Of a stretch of DNA of 64,000 nt, positions 25,990 to 35,705 are shown piece after piece. The notes beneath the pieces were generated by a model. That model was not told where the DNA came from. It saw nothing but the letters and a program-made list of their open reading frames with translations, and ran no database searches. Position 1 is the first letter of the stretch. Every line of letters starts with the position of its first letter. The position numbers and the translations under genes are program-made. This DNA is from Bacillus sp. M6-12 (GTDB lineage Bacteria; Bacillota; Bacilli; Bacillales; DSM-1321), in contig NZ_PGVF01000031.1 of assembly GCF_002860285.1 (NCBI RefSeq), positions 108,691 through 172,690 of the forward strand, given 5' to 3'.

Positions 25990-26796
25990 TCACTTTATAA
26001 TATAGCCGAGCGTCTTGAGCCGGGTTTCGACAAACGATAAAGCATATTGAAAAACATCTTCCCGCTCTGACTCATTAAATATTTCATGGTACAGTTCCGG
26101 CCACTCTTTATATTGCTTTTCACTGCAAAGAGTATAATTAAACCATTCCCTGACCATTTTTTTATCCACAATCAAATCATTTCCAGCCTGCATAAGAAGC
26201 AGAGGTACGTCCTGCAAATCCGGAATCCTTTCAAAGGCTTCCTTTATCGCAGCTGTAAGCTCTTTGTACCACCTCACAGATACCTTTGTAATATATAGGG
26301 TATCGTTGACATCCATTTCCTTTACTTCGGCATTTCTTGTAGCCATATCAATCGTAAGGCCAGAATCCATTCTCAGCTTAGGGAAAACTATGTTAAGGAC
26401 AGAGGAAACAGCCTCCAGTGTTTTAGAAGGAGCAGTGACCAATCCAAGACACGGTGAGGATAGGATCACACCAGCCAAATTTATTTGTTCTTCCTGAAGC
26501 GTCCTGATCGCGATCAATCCTCCCATGCTGTGTCCAAGCAGGAAGACAGGCAGATCATAGGTGAAAGCCTCTTCAATCCATAATTTAATTTCATCTAAAT
26601 ATTGATCAAAGGAATCGATATGGCCTCTTCCCGAACGGGTGGTCATTCCCTGGCCAGGCAAATCCCCTGCAATAACATGATAACCTGCAGAACACCACAT
26701 CTGGGAAAGCCATTTATAACGGCCATGATGTTCCATCGCCCCATGGATTATCACTATTACAGCCCTGGCATTGCCCTCCGCCTCGTATTTCCACAT
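25990..26796 (-). CDS. ytpA: Alpha/beta hydrolase, lysophospholipase-like
   Basis: 268 residues. The nucleophile elbow is GHSMGG (Ser90), and the oxyanion loop is HGAMEHHGRY (about 18-27), as in monoglyceride lipases. The Asp is probably in MQAGNDLIVD and the His in ELYHEIFNE. B. subtilis YtpA makes the antibiotic lysophospholipid bacilysocin and shares an operon with ytpB, as here. GAAGGAGG lies before the ATG. It is divergent from ytoA. Confidence 0.88.
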   Translation of the reverse strand: MWKYEAEGNARAVIVIIHGAMEHHGRYKWLSQMWCSAGYHVIAGDLPGQGMTTRSGRGHIDSFDQYLDEIKLWIEEAFTYDLPVFLLGHSMGGLIAIRTLQEEQINLAGVILSSPCLGLVTAPSKTLEAVSSVLNIVFPKLRMDSGLTIDMATRNAEVKEMDVNDTLYITKVSVRWYKELTAAIKEAFERIPDLQDVPLLLMQAGNDLIVDKKMVREWFNYTLCSEKQYKEWPELYHEIFNESEREDVFQYALSFVETRLKTLGYIIK

Positions 26797-26950
26797 GCGA
26801 ATTCCTCCTTCAAAAAAAACGTTTCATAGTATTTTTTATTTTATATAAAAACTCAGCCAAATGGTATTTTCAGCTCTTATTATTCAAGTTACACTATAAG
26901 TAACCTTGCCAATACATAAAATACAGTTTGGAAAGAAAGGGTTTGAATCA

Positions 26951-27481
26951 ATGATCATCTATCCGTATAAAGATAAAAAACCGGAAATTGCACCGAGCTG
27001 CTATGTTGCTGATAATGCAGTCATCACAGGTGATGTAAAGATTTCAGACGAGTCAGGCATCTGGTTCAATACCGTAATCCGAGGGGATGTGGCCTCCACA
27101 ATTATTGGAAAAAAAGTTAATATTCAGGATAATTGTGTCCTTCACCAGAGTCCCAACAACCCGCTAATTATCGAAGACGAAGTTTCAGTAGGACACCAGG
27201 TTATCCTCCATAGCTGTAAAATAAAAAAAGGTGCACTTATCGGGATGGGCTCTATTATCCTTGATCAAGCAGAAATAGGGGAAGGTGCCTTTATAGGAGC
27301 TGGAAGCCTCGTTCCGCAAGGGAAAGTGATCCCTCCGAACACACTTGCATTTGGTCGCCCCGCAAAGGTGATCCGCTCCCTAACCGATGAGGATAAAAGG
27401 GATATGGAAAGAATCTGTCGTGAATATGCGGAAAAAGCACAATATTATAAAGCGGCGGAACCTTGTGACCCATACTTGTAG
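26951..27481 (+). CDS. ytoA: Gamma-carbonic-anhydrase-like hexapeptide-repeat protein
   Basis: 176 residues forming a left-handed beta helix of hexapeptide repeats (VADNAVITGDVKISDESGIW onward) with a C-terminal helix. Zinc-ligand histidines of the gamma-CA type are present: His65 (NCVLHQ), His82 and His87 (GHQVILHS). Whether it hydrates CO2 is uncertain; many relatives of YtoA lack activity. The ATG at 26951 has GAAAGGG upstream; the longer frame lacks a ribosome site. Confidence 0.85.
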   Translation: MIIYPYKDKKPEIAPSCYVADNAVITGDVKISDESGIWFNTVIRGDVASTIIGKKVNIQDNCVLHQSPNNPLIIEDEVSVGHQVILHSCKIKKGALIGMGSIILDQAEIGEGAFIGAGSLVPQGKVIPPNTLAFGRPAKVIRSLTDEDKRDMERICREYAEKAQYYKAAEPCDPYL

Positions 27482-27627
27482 ACGCTTATCCAGAAAAATA
27501 ATTTGTTTTTATTAAGATATGAATGAAAGCGGTATTTTAACCATCAGGCCCTATGTTTAAATGGATTATTCAAAGGAACAAATAATTGTTTAAACAATGG
27601 CTATATTAAAGCTCATTGTTAATTTTG

Positions 27628-27663
27628 CCGCTATGTTGATCCGAACGGAAATCAACAGCCAAG
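27628..27663 (+). repeat. Dispersed repeat B, mini copy
   Basis: Only the two ends of repeat B remain: CCGCTATGTTGAT joined to CCGAACGGAAATCAACAG, then CCAAG. The outer bases match those of the copy at 38640-38688. Confidence 0.7.
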
Positions 27664-27689
27664 ATTAACAGAGCCTAAACAATAAAAGA

Positions 27690-27734
27690 AAAAGGGAGGA
27701 GGATACATTTAGTACCCTCTTCCCTCTTTTTGTG
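27690..27734 (-). terminator. Terminator of metK
   Basis: On the minus strand, AGGGAAGAGGGTA pairs with TATCCTCCTCCCT around a short loop, with TTTTT after it. Confidence 0.8.
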
Positions 27735-27766
27735 AAAATTACTCTATCTCATCTTTTATGCAAAAA

Positions 27767-28969
27767 TTAAGCATTTGCAGCCTGATTTTTAAGAGCTTCT
27801 GCTTTATCTGTGCGCTCCCAAGGCAAATCAACGTCACTGCGGCCAAAATGTCCGTAAGCAGCTGTTTGCTTGTAGATTGGGCGGCGAAGCTCAAGCATGT
27901 TTATAATGCCAGCTGGGCGTAAATCAAAGTTTTGGCGGACGAGATCAACCAAAATATCTTCCCCTACTGTTCCTGTTCCAAATGTATCAACAGAGATGGA
28001 AACAGGCTGAGCAACACCAATTGCATAAGCAAGCTGAACTTCAACTTTATCCGCAAGGCCGGCAGCCACAATATTTTTTGCTACATAACGGGCAGCATAA
28101 GCTGCAGAACGGTCAACCTTTGTAGGATCTTTACCGGAGAATGCACCGCCTCCGTGGCGTGCATAACCGCCATAAGTATCAACGATGATTTTACGGCCTG
28201 TCAAACCTGCGTCGCCCTGAGGGCCTCCGATAACAAAGCGGCCTGTCGGGTTGATAAAGTACTTAGTATTTTCATCGATCAATTCTGCAGGAACTACCGG
28301 GTTGATTACGTGTTCCTTAAGGTTTCGCTGAATTTGCTCAAGACTGATTTCAGGGTGATGCTGAGTTGAAATAACAATTGTGTCAATGCGCACAGGCTTG
28401 TCATTTTCATCATACTCAACCGTAACCTGAGTTTTGCCATCTGGACGAAGGTAAGGAAGAATCTCTTCTTTACGTACTTCTGTCAGGCGGCGTGCAAGTT
28501 TGTGAGCCAATGAAATTGGAAGCGGCATAAGCTCTTTCGTTTCATTGCAGGCAAATCCAAACATCAAGCCCTGGTCCCCAGCTCCGATTGCTTCGATTTC
28601 TTCATCGGACATCATTCCTTCACGCGCTTCAAGCGCCTGGTCAACACCCATAGCGATATCAGCAGATTGCTCGTCGATTGAAGTCAATACTGCACAAGTC
28701 TCAGCATCAAAGCCGTACTTTGCCCGAGTATAGCCAATGTTCTTGACTGTTTCACGAACAATTTTAGGAATGTCTACATAAGTAGAAGTTGTGATTTCTC
28801 CCGCAACCAGTACAAGACCGGTTGTAACGGACGTTTCGCAAGCGACACGTGCGTTTGCATCCTTTGCAAGGATTGCATCAAGGATTGAATCTGAAATCTG
28901 GTCACAAATTTTATCCGGATGACCTTCAGTTACAGATTCAGAAGTAAATAGACGACGGTTTTTAGACAT
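27767..28969 (-). CDS. metK: S-adenosylmethionine synthase
   Basis: 400 residues, full length. Conserved motifs are the N-terminal ESVTEGHPDKICDQISD (ATP/methionine site), GAGDQGLMFGFA (about 126-137) and the phosphate loop GGGAFSGKDPTKVDRS. It makes SAM from methionine and ATP. AGGAGG lies before the ATG. It sits head-to-head with pckA, as in B. subtilis, and is preceded by a SAM-I riboswitch with about 200 bp of leader after the riboswitch terminator. Confidence 0.97.
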   Translation of the reverse strand: MSKNRRLFTSESVTEGHPDKICDQISDSILDAILAKDANARVACETSVTTGLVLVAGEITTSTYVDIPKIVRETVKNIGYTRAKYGFDAETCAVLTSIDEQSADIAMGVDQALEAREGMMSDEEIEAIGAGDQGLMFGFACNETKELMPLPISLAHKLARRLTEVRKEEILPYLRPDGKTQVTVEYDENDKPVRIDTIVISTQHHPEISLEQIQRNLKEHVINPVVPAELIDENTKYFINPTGRFVIGGPQGDAGLTGRKIIVDTYGGYARHGGGAFSGKDPTKVDRSAAYAARYVAKNIVAAGLADKVEVQLAYAIGVAQPVSISVDTFGTGTVGEDILVDLVRQNFDLRPAGIINMLELRRPIYKQTAAYGHFGRSDVDLPWERTDKAEALKNQAANA

Positions 28970-29168
28970 CTTATTTGCCTCCTAAAGAAGATAATATTTT
29001 TTGTGGTTTAGAACGAAAAAACACATGTGGTAATAACTCCATCATATGCGTTTCCCTCTTCCCCCGTTTTGACGGAACTCGTTTCCAAAAGTCTTATCCG
29101 ATTCAAGATGCAGATTTTTTCCAAGCGGCAATCACGGCGTTATGTATTGGCCATTTGCGGATTGCATA

Positions 29169-29428
29169 CAAAAAAACCTTTCCTTGAAATAGTGAGGAAA
29201 GGTTGTTAACTTACATCTAGCCTTTCGCTCTTATCGTTCAAGGGCTTATTATAGCCTTGCATCAGGTTAGCACCTTCGCCTGAAGAACCGCAAATGCTTA
29301 ATAAAATTAATCACTTTAATGATTAGGTTGCATCATTTATTCGCAATTGATTCCTTAAGATCATCTATACTTCTGGCAGGTTGCTGGGTTTCATCGGGCC
29401 TGTCCCTCCACCGACTCGGGATAAGAGA
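29169..29428 (-). promoter_or_regulatory. SAM-I (S-box) riboswitch upstream of metK
   Basis: The minus strand opens with CTTATCCCGAGTCGGTGGAG, then GGACAGGCCCGATGAAACCC and AGCAACC, the hallmark S-box P1/P2/P3 elements, and later GGTGCTAACCTGATGCAAGG. It ends in a terminator stem (AACCTTTCC/GGAAAGGTT, 29204-29169) with seven T residues. SAM binding should terminate metK transcription. Confidence 0.95.
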
Positions 29429-29493
29429 ATCCGTACAAGGTAGAATCATACCGTAAAATATCGAAAAATGTCAATAATTTAACCTTAACTTTT

Positions 29494-29868
29494 TTAAATA
29501 GAGCATTTGCCATCACTGCAGTTTGAGCGAAAAATAATGTGCCTTCTTTCGGCAATATATCGGTAAACAGGTTTGCCTATCAGTGGGGCGAATGGAAGAT
29601 AGCAAAGCGTTCCCAGCAAAAACAATGGCGGGCATTTGATCATCATTCTCCGTACGGCAAAAAAACCTCTATAAACCTTATTTTCCCCTGCCAGTAAATG
29701 AAGCTCTCTTCTTAAATCCTTCTTATTATATACGTTCACTTTGTTGTGTTTTTCATATTCCTGCAAAGACACCCATTCTATTTTGGAAAGCCAGTCAAAA
29801 CGCGTAAGCATTTTTTTTGTCTTCTGGCAAAGTATGCATTCTCTGTCATAGAGCGCTATATCTTTCAT
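29494..29868 (-). CDS. DCC-family thiol-disulfide oxidoreductase-like protein
   Basis: 124 residues of the DUF393/DCC family. The redox motif near the start is CILC (Cys11, Cys14) in YDRECILCQ; the family name DCC refers to DxxCxxC, which here is D8-R-E-C. A hydrophobic stretch (about 75-95) and the typical YRYIAERRHII follow. Physiological substrate unknown. It lies between the S-box and pckA, on the minus strand. Confidence 0.8.
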   Translation of the reverse strand: MKDIALYDRECILCQKTKKMLTRFDWLSKIEWVSLQEYEKHNKVNVYNKKDLRRELHLLAGENKVYRGFFAVRRMMIKCPPLFLLGTLCYLPFAPLIGKPVYRYIAERRHIIFRSNCSDGKCSI

Positions 29869-30009
29869 CAGTTACCACACCTTTGGGTTGAATAAATTTA
29901 TTATGGCAGATTTTTTGAAAATAAAAAGAATTTACTTTCCGGGTATTACTATTTAAAATGAATTATTAACTTTAAAAATTGATGCAAAATTTTCACAAAT
30001 TAAGACACA

Positions 30010-30047
30010 AATAGTATAGACTAATCAGTTTAATGTGTTATACTATT
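30010..30047 (+). promoter_or_regulatory. Candidate CcpN operator and palindrome at the pckA promoter
   Basis: TGTGTTATACT (30034-30044) fits the CcpN-site pattern TRTGHYATAYW as I recall it. It overlaps a likely TATACT -10. AATAGTATA (30010-30018) and TATACTATT (30039-30047) form a perfect 9-bp inverted repeat around it. CcpN represses pckA on glycolytic carbon in B. subtilis. No ccpN gene is in the window. Confidence 0.55.
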
Positions 30048-30095
30048 TAAGAAGCTAAAAACTTAAAATCATCCAAAAAGGCAGGTATCTCATAG

Positions 30096-31682
30096 ATGAA
30101 TTCCGTCGATATTTCAAATGAGCTGCACCAATTATTATCTGGAAACAACGTAAATGTGCAGCTATCTGTACCACAGCTAGTTGAAAAGGTGCTAAACCGT
30201 AAGGAAGGTGTTCTGACCTCTACCGGCGCTGTAAAGGCTGAAACAGGCAAATATACTGGGCGTTCGCCAAAGGATAAATATATCGTTGAAGAAGCATCCA
30301 CAAAAAACAAGATCGACTGGGGCTCAGTCAACCAGCCGATTTCAGAAGAAGTTTTTTGCAATCTTTATACAAAAGTGATCCAGCACTTGCAGCTAAAAGA
30401 TGAAGTGTTCTTATTTAGAGGCTTTGCAGGGGCAGATGAAAAACATCGCCTTCCGATCCAGGTTGTTAACGAATATGCTTGGCACAACCTTTTTGCTCAC
30501 CAGTTGTTCATTCGCCCAACTGAAGAAGAATTAAGCGTTCACAATCCTGAATTCACTGTAATTTCAGCACCTGATTTCAAAGCAGATCCTCTTGTCGACG
30601 GAACAACATCAGAAACATTCATCATCGTGTCGTTTGAACGTCGTACCGTTCTTATCGGCGGTACAGAATATGCTGGTGAAATGAAAAAATCCATTTTCTC
30701 AATCATGAACTATTTGCTTCCAGAAAATGATATCCTTCCTATGCACTGCTCAGCAAACGTGGGCAGAGAAGGAGATGTAGCCCTTTTCTTTGGATTATCC
30801 GGAACAGGGAAAACTACATTATCAGCCGATTCCAACCGCAAGCTAATTGGCGACGATGAGCACGGCTGGTCTTCAAATGGAGTATTCAATATTGAAGGCG
30901 GCTGCTATGCGAAGTGCATTAACCTTTCACGTGAAAAAGAGCCGCAAATCTTTGATGCTATCCGTTTTGGTGCTGTTCTGGAAAACGTGGTTGTCCACGA
31001 ACATACACGCGAAGCTGATTATGATGATAATTCTTTAACGGAAAATACCCGTGCTGCCTACCAAATCCAGGCTATTGATAACATTGTTAATCCAAGCCTT
31101 GCAGGGCACCCAAATACAATTATTTTCCTTACAGCTGATGCATTTGGAGTTCTGCCTCCAATCAGCAGGCTATCAAAAGAGCAGGCAATGTTCCACTTCT
31201 TGAGCGGGTACACAAGCAAGCTTGCAGGTACAGAGCGTGGAGTTACTTCCCCAGAAGCAACTTTCTCCACTTGCTTTGGATCTCCATTCCTTCCGCTCCC
31301 GGCTATTCGTTATGCGGAAATGCTCGGACAAAAAATCGATGAGCACAACGCTAAGGTCTATCTTGTTAACACTGGCTGGACCGGTGGAGAATACGGAACA
31401 GGATCCCGTATGAAGCTTGCTTATACCCGTGCGATGGTGCAGGCTGCACTTGAAGGTGAGTTAACAAACGTTGAAACTGTTAAAGACAGCTTCTTTGGCC
31501 TTGAGATTCCAGCCCACGTACCTGGCGTACCTGATGAAGTGCTTCAGCCAAGCAAAACATGGGCTGACAAGGCTGCGTATGAAGCAAAGGCTACCGAACT
31601 TGCAGAAAAATTCCGCACTAACTTCAAAAAATTCTCAAGCGTATCACCTGAGATTGAAGAGCTTGGCGGACCAACAGCTTAA
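30096..31682 (+). CDS. pckA: Phosphoenolpyruvate carboxykinase (ATP)
   Basis: 528 residues, ATP-dependent PEPCK. Visible are the kinase P-loop GLSGTGKTTLS (about 232-242), the upstream Mn-binding stretch NDILPMHCSANVGREGDVAL and the downstream GLSG...DDEHGWS and TGWTGG motifs. It makes PEP from oxaloacetate for gluconeogenesis. The start has a moderate ribosome site (AAAGGCAGG). Repression by CcpN is suggested by the operator-like sequence upstream. Confidence 0.96.
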   Translation: MNSVDISNELHQLLSGNNVNVQLSVPQLVEKVLNRKEGVLTSTGAVKAETGKYTGRSPKDKYIVEEASTKNKIDWGSVNQPISEEVFCNLYTKVIQHLQLKDEVFLFRGFAGADEKHRLPIQVVNEYAWHNLFAHQLFIRPTEEELSVHNPEFTVISAPDFKADPLVDGTTSETFIIVSFERRTVLIGGTEYAGEMKKSIFSIMNYLLPENDILPMHCSANVGREGDVALFFGLSGTGKTTLSADSNRKLIGDDEHGWSSNGVFNIEGGCYAKCINLSREKEPQIFDAIRFGAVLENVVVHEHTREADYDDNSLTENTRAAYQIQAIDNIVNPSLAGHPNTIIFLTADAFGVLPPISRLSKEQAMFHFLSGYTSKLAGTERGVTSPEATFSTCFGSPFLPLPAIRYAEMLGQKIDEHNAKVYLVNTGWTGGEYGTGSRMKLAYTRAMVQAALEGELTNVETVKDSFFGLEIPAHVPGVPDEVLQPSKTWADKAAYEAKATELAEKFRTNFKKFSSVSPEIEELGGPTA

Positions 31683-31767
31683 TTTTTAAAGTATAAGCTC
31701 ATCGCTTGGGCCTAACATCTTGACCCGTTAAAAAGATATTCTTTCTTATCCAGGAGGTAAGACTAAG

Positions 31768-31796
31768 ACCCCTATCAATTTGATAGGGGTTTTTTG
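31768..31796 (+). terminator. Terminator of pckA
   Basis: ACCCCTATCA pairs with TGATAGGGGT around a four-base loop, followed by TTTTT. Confidence 0.9.
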
Positions 31797-31852
31797 GCTC
31801 TTCATTGTTTTTCATCAAATATCCATAAAAACAAGCCTAGTGAATGCCAGTT

Positions 31853-32095
31853 TTAATTCGTTGAATTTAAGGATACCAGCTGGTAGGTTATAGTCGTTTC
31901 TTCTCCTTGCCATTCCACCTTTTTAATTACAGCAGTGCCGCTGGCTTCGCTTTGCAGTGTTTTTCTGATATCAATCGGGATATCAATCGGATATAGGCGG
32001 TATCCTTTTTTGACAAGACTGAAAAGATTCTCCTGCTCCCTCTTTTCATTGCCTTTTGTGACAATCATGGTATTAAGCTCTAGTGGCATTCCCAT
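31853..32095 (-). CDS. ytmB: YtmB-family (DUF2584) protein
   Basis: 80 residues; the family motifs GMPLELNTMIVTKG and GYRLYPIDIPIDIR are clear. It is a small beta-rich cytoplasmic protein of unknown function, kept next to ytmA in B. subtilis and here. The ATG at 32095 is chosen, since AGGAGG lies 9-10 bp upstream and an earlier GTG overlaps the ribosome site. Confidence 0.82.
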   Translation of the reverse strand: MGMPLELNTMIVTKGNEKREQENLFSLVKKGYRLYPIDIPIDIRKTLQSEASGTAVIKKVEWQGEETTITYQLVSLNSTN

Positions 32096-32131
32096 ACTCT
32101 TCACCCTCCTAATACTGATACCATCATCTTA

Positions 32132-32929
32132 TCACTTTTGGGTCTGTTGTTTCATCCACTGTGTTAAATCTTCTACAACCTGGCGATTGACAGCTGGCGG
32201 GAAATAATGGGTGTATTCACGGAAATACCAGCTTTCTACATGCTTATCTTTTTCGTTTAATATTTTTTCAAGCCGATAAGCGTGATCGACTGAAACATTT
32301 TGGTCCTGTTCCCCATGAATGATCAGCACTGGCACATCCAGTTCATCAGCTGCAAATAACGGGGTCCTGTATTCATATTCCTTCCGGAGTTTCGTCGGCG
32401 TCCCTCCAATTACCCGTTTCATCATTCGGCGCAGGTCTTCCCTTTCCACATAGGTCAGGAACATGTCACTCACTCCTCCCCAGGTAACGACCGAAGCTGC
32501 TGTCCTGCAAAGAATCGCTGTCCATAAAGCCATTACTCCGCCGCGTGAGAAACCAAATATATGGATGGAATCGTTACGGACTCTTGGATGGTTTTCAAGC
32601 AGTTTAAATCCAGAGATAGCATCAAGCCGGTCTTCGCCGCCAAAATCTTCATAGCCTTCACCACCCTGGTTCCCCCGATAATATGGTGCGAATACAATAA
32701 ACCCCTTGGCTGCAAACTGAATGATCCTTCCTGGCCTTACCTTACCGACATTTTTTATCCCTCCGCGCAAATATAAGAAGCCGTCATATACCTCCTGCCC
32801 AATAGGCTCGGCAAGCAGGCCTTTGATTTTCAGACCCTGGGAAAAATAAGTAATTGTATATAAATGAATCCTCGGATGCGGTGATGGAAACCGCTCCTTT
32901 GAAATAATCGTCCCATCCTCTGGCAGCAT
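32132..32929 (-). CDS. ytmA: Prolyl-oligopeptidase-family serine hydrolase YtmA
   Basis: 265 residues, alpha/beta hydrolase of the S9/dipeptidyl-peptidase IV type but without a propeller domain. The nucleophile is Ser in FGFSRGG (about 146-152), the Asp lies in HGEQDQNVS and the His in YTHYFPP. The substrate is unknown. The ytmB gene follows 36 bp after its stop, so the two are probably co-transcribed. It is divergent from ytlA. Confidence 0.85.
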   Translation of the reverse strand: MLPEDGTIISKERFPSPHPRIHLYTITYFSQGLKIKGLLAEPIGQEVYDGFLYLRGGIKNVGKVRPGRIIQFAAKGFIVFAPYYRGNQGGEGYEDFGGEDRLDAISGFKLLENHPRVRNDSIHIFGFSRGGVMALWTAILCRTAASVVTWGGVSDMFLTYVEREDLRRMMKRVIGGTPTKLRKEYEYRTPLFAADELDVPVLIIHGEQDQNVSVDHAYRLEKILNEKDKHVESWYFREYTHYFPPAVNRQVVEDLTQWMKQQTQK

Positions 32930-33125
32930 TTTTCTCTCCTTCCTCCAGTCGGAAATCCAATAAGTATTTTGTAAACATTATAGTTCTTTTATCCTTTTCT
33001 ATACGATATTAATCCTTTTTCATATTATCCATTTAAAGTGTACCATAGGCAATCACACATTTTTTCATTCTTTCATACGATATGTTAGGCACATACTTAC
33101 ACGAAAAACAAGTAGGAGGGTTAAC

Positions 33126-34121
33126 ATGAAAAAGTGGATAAAAACTGGCAGCCTATTACTTTTAGTTTGTATTCTCATTATCCCGCTTGCCGCCTGCGGG
33201 AAAGAAGAAATGCAAAAAGTAAGAATAGCAGAGGTGACTCATTCTATCTTTTATGCACCACAATATGTAGCGATTGAAAAGGGCTTTTTTAAAGAAGAGG
33301 GTCTGGAGATCGATTTAAAGACTACACCAGGCGGCGATAAGACAATGACAGCCCTTTTATCAGATGGGGCCGACGTAGCCCTTGTAGGTTCTGAAACGTC
33401 AATTTATGTAACAGCCCAAGGCTCCAATGACCCTGTTATTAATTTCGCCCAGCTTACCCAGACAGACGGCACATTCCTGGTTTCACGCAATAAGATAGAT
33501 AACTTCAACTGGGATATGCTTAAGGGCAAATCCTTCCTTGGCCAGAGAAAGGGCGGCATGCCGCAGATGGTTGGCGAGTTTGTGCTGAAGAAGCATGGCA
33601 TTGATCCTCACGCAGATCTCGAATTAATCCAGAATGTAGATTATGCAAATATCGCCCCTGCATTTGCAGCTGGCACGGGGGAGTTTGTACAGCTTTTCGA
33701 ACCGACAGCGAGCATATTTGAGCAAGAAGGAAAAGGATATATCGTTGCCTCCTTTGGCAAGGAATCAGGCCATGTGCCGTATACAACATTTATGACAAAA
33801 TCCAGCTACCTTAAGGAAAACCGTGAAACAGTGGAAAAATTTACACGGGCAATAAAGAAGGCACAGGACTGGGTGCAGGAGCAAAGTGCCAAAGAAACCG
33901 CCAAGGTAATCAAGCCATTTTTCGAGGATACCGATCTTGAAACGATTGAAATGGTTGTAGACCGCTATAAAAGCCAAGGTTCCTTTGCATCAGATCCGAT
34001 TTTGGATGAAGAAGAGTGGAACAACCTTCAGGATATCATGGATGAAGCAGGAGAATTACCAAAACGGATGGACTATAAACAATTGGTTAATACAGAAATT
34101 GCCGAAATGGTAACGAAATAA
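33126..34121 (+). CDS. ytlA: ABC importer solute-binding lipoprotein
   Basis: 331 residues. The N-terminal signal ends in a lipobox (PLAACGK), so the mature protein is lipid-anchored at Cys24. The rest is the NMT1/SsuA-like periplasmic-binding fold (IAEVTHSIFYAPQYVAIEKG, then FKEEGLEIDLK). Such proteins bind sulfonates, nitrate or thiamine precursors; the substrate of YtlA is not settled. GTAGGAGGG precedes the ATG. First gene of the ytlACD operon. Confidence 0.88.
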   Translation: MKKWIKTGSLLLLVCILIIPLAACGKEEMQKVRIAEVTHSIFYAPQYVAIEKGFFKEEGLEIDLKTTPGGDKTMTALLSDGADVALVGSETSIYVTAQGSNDPVINFAQLTQTDGTFLVSRNKIDNFNWDMLKGKSFLGQRKGGMPQMVGEFVLKKHGIDPHADLELIQNVDYANIAPAFAAGTGEFVQLFEPTASIFEQEGKGYIVASFGKESGHVPYTTFMTKSSYLKENRETVEKFTRAIKKAQDWVQEQSAKETAKVIKPFFEDTDLETIEMVVDRYKSQGSFASDPILDEEEWNNLQDIMDEAGELPKRMDYKQLVNTEIAEMVTK

Positions 34122-34135
34122 AGGAGGCCTGGCAT

Positions 34136-34915
34136 ATGAGCTTCCTGTCAATTAGAGATATCCATCATACCTATTTCACAAAATTGACTGCTGCTACAGC
34201 GCTGGCATCCATATCTTTAGATATCGAGGAAGGGGAGTTCATTTCCTTCCTCGGGCCAAGCGGCTGCGGAAAAACAACGCTATTGTCTATTATTGCCGGA
34301 CTCTTTAACCCAACACAGGGTGAGGTTATCCTTGAAGGGCAGCCCGTGCAGGATGTAAGTAAGCATACGATTGGATACATGCTTCAGCAGGATTACTTGT
34401 TTCCATGGAAAACGATTGAAGAAAATATTACTCTCGGTTTAAAAATCCAAAAGAAGAATGTTCCTAATTTAATAACTGATGCCCTCAGCCTGTTAGCAGA
34501 AGTTGGCTTACAGGGAACGGAGAAACAGTATCCAAAACAGTTGTCAGGAGGAATGCGGCAGCGGGCTGCGCTTGCGAGAACACTTGCCGTGAATCCGAAG
34601 GTACTTCTTCTGGATGAACCTTTTTCTGCCCTGGATTATCAGACAAAGCTGAAGCTGGAGGATCTTGTTTCCGAGACGTTGAAGGCTTTTAACAAAACGG
34701 CCGTACTGGTAACACATGACATTGGGGAAGCTATCGCCATGAGCGACCGGATCTATTTATTTTCCGCCAACCCCGGACGGATTTTCAAGGTGTTTAATGT
34801 CCATGAGGAGCTAAGGAATGTGACACCATTTGAAGCCCGAAATCATCCGTCCTTTTCCAATCTCTTTCAATCTATCTGGAAGGAGCTTGAAAGCCTTGAA
34901 TCCGACAGGCAATAG
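34136..34915 (+). CDS. ytlC: ABC importer ATP-binding protein
   Basis: 259 residues. Walker A is GPSGCGKTT (residues 40-48), signature LSGGMRQRAALARTLA, Walker B VLLLDEPFSALD, followed by the H-loop VTHDIGEA. It powers import of the YtlA ligand. It starts 14 bp after ytlA with AAAGGAGG upstream and overlaps ytlD by 20 bp. Confidence 0.93.
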   Translation: MSFLSIRDIHHTYFTKLTAATALASISLDIEEGEFISFLGPSGCGKTTLLSIIAGLFNPTQGEVILEGQPVQDVSKHTIGYMLQQDYLFPWKTIEENITLGLKIQKKNVPNLITDALSLLAEVGLQGTEKQYPKQLSGGMRQRAALARTLAVNPKVLLLDEPFSALDYQTKLKLEDLVSETLKAFNKTAVLVTHDIGEAIAMSDRIYLFSANPGRIFKVFNVHEELRNVTPFEARNHPSFSNLFQSIWKELESLESDRQ

Positions 34916-35705
34916 CATCCAAAAGCTGCATAAACAGTATAATGATTCTTTAAAAAAGGAAAAAAGATGGGTCAGGTTCTATCAAGTCATTATTTTCATT
35001 GTGTTCTTCACTAGCTGGGAAACAGCTAGCCGTATGGAGTGGGTAGACCCTTTGGTTTTCTCTTCTCCAACAGATATTGGGCGTTTGTTTCTTGAAAAGG
35101 TCATTGACGGATCGCTCTTTTCCCATCTTGGGGTAACTGTTTTTGAGACAATACTAGGCTTTATTCTTGGAACGCTTTGCGGGACGGTTCTTGCTGCGGC
35201 CCTTTGGTGGTCACCTTTACTTTCAAAAATCCTTGATCCCTATTTAGTCATTTTAAACGCCATGCCAAAGGTCGCATTAGGACCGATTTTAATAGTGGCC
35301 CTCGGACCCAGCTTCACTTCAATTGTTGCAATGGGAGCGATCATTTCCATCATTATCACGACCATTGTTGTTTATACCTCTTTCAGGGAAGTGGATCCAA
35401 ACTATTTAAAAGTCCTCCAAACCTTTGGGGCAACGCGGGCACAATCCTTTAGAGAAGCTGTACTTCCAGCCTCTTTTCCTACGATTATTTCAACTTTGAA
35501 GGTAAATGTAGGTCTTTCCTGGGTGGGTGTCATAGTAGGTGAATTCCTGGTTTCGTCAAAAGGTCTAGGCTATATGATTATCTACGGTTTCCAGGTCTTC
35601 AACTTTACCCTTGTGCTCTTATCACTGCTCATCATAGCCGTGTTCGCCACGATTATGTATCAGCTTGTAGAGCTTCTCGAAAGAAGACTTATTAAAAATG
35701 GATAA
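34896..35705 (+). CDS. ytlD: ABC importer permease
   Basis: 269 residues with about six membrane helices and the BPD-transporter EAA loop (FREVDPNYLKVLQTFGATRA.. near residue 165). The start chosen is TTG at 34896, because AAGGAG lies 10 bp before it inside ytlC; the much longer open frame would overlap ytlC by 86 bp without a ribosome site. Forms the membrane channel for YtlA/YtlC. Confidence 0.85.
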   Translation: MNPTGNSIQKLHKQYNDSLKKEKRWVRFYQVIIFIVFFTSWETASRMEWVDPLVFSSPTDIGRLFLEKVIDGSLFSHLGVTVFETILGFILGTLCGTVLAAALWWSPLLSKILDPYLVILNAMPKVALGPILIVALGPSFTSIVAMGAIISIIITTIVVYTSFREVDPNYLKVLQTFGATRAQSFREAVLPASFPTIISTLKVNVGLSWVGVIVGEFLVSSKGLGYMIIYGFQVFNFTLVLLSLLIIAVFATIMYQLVELLERRLIKNG

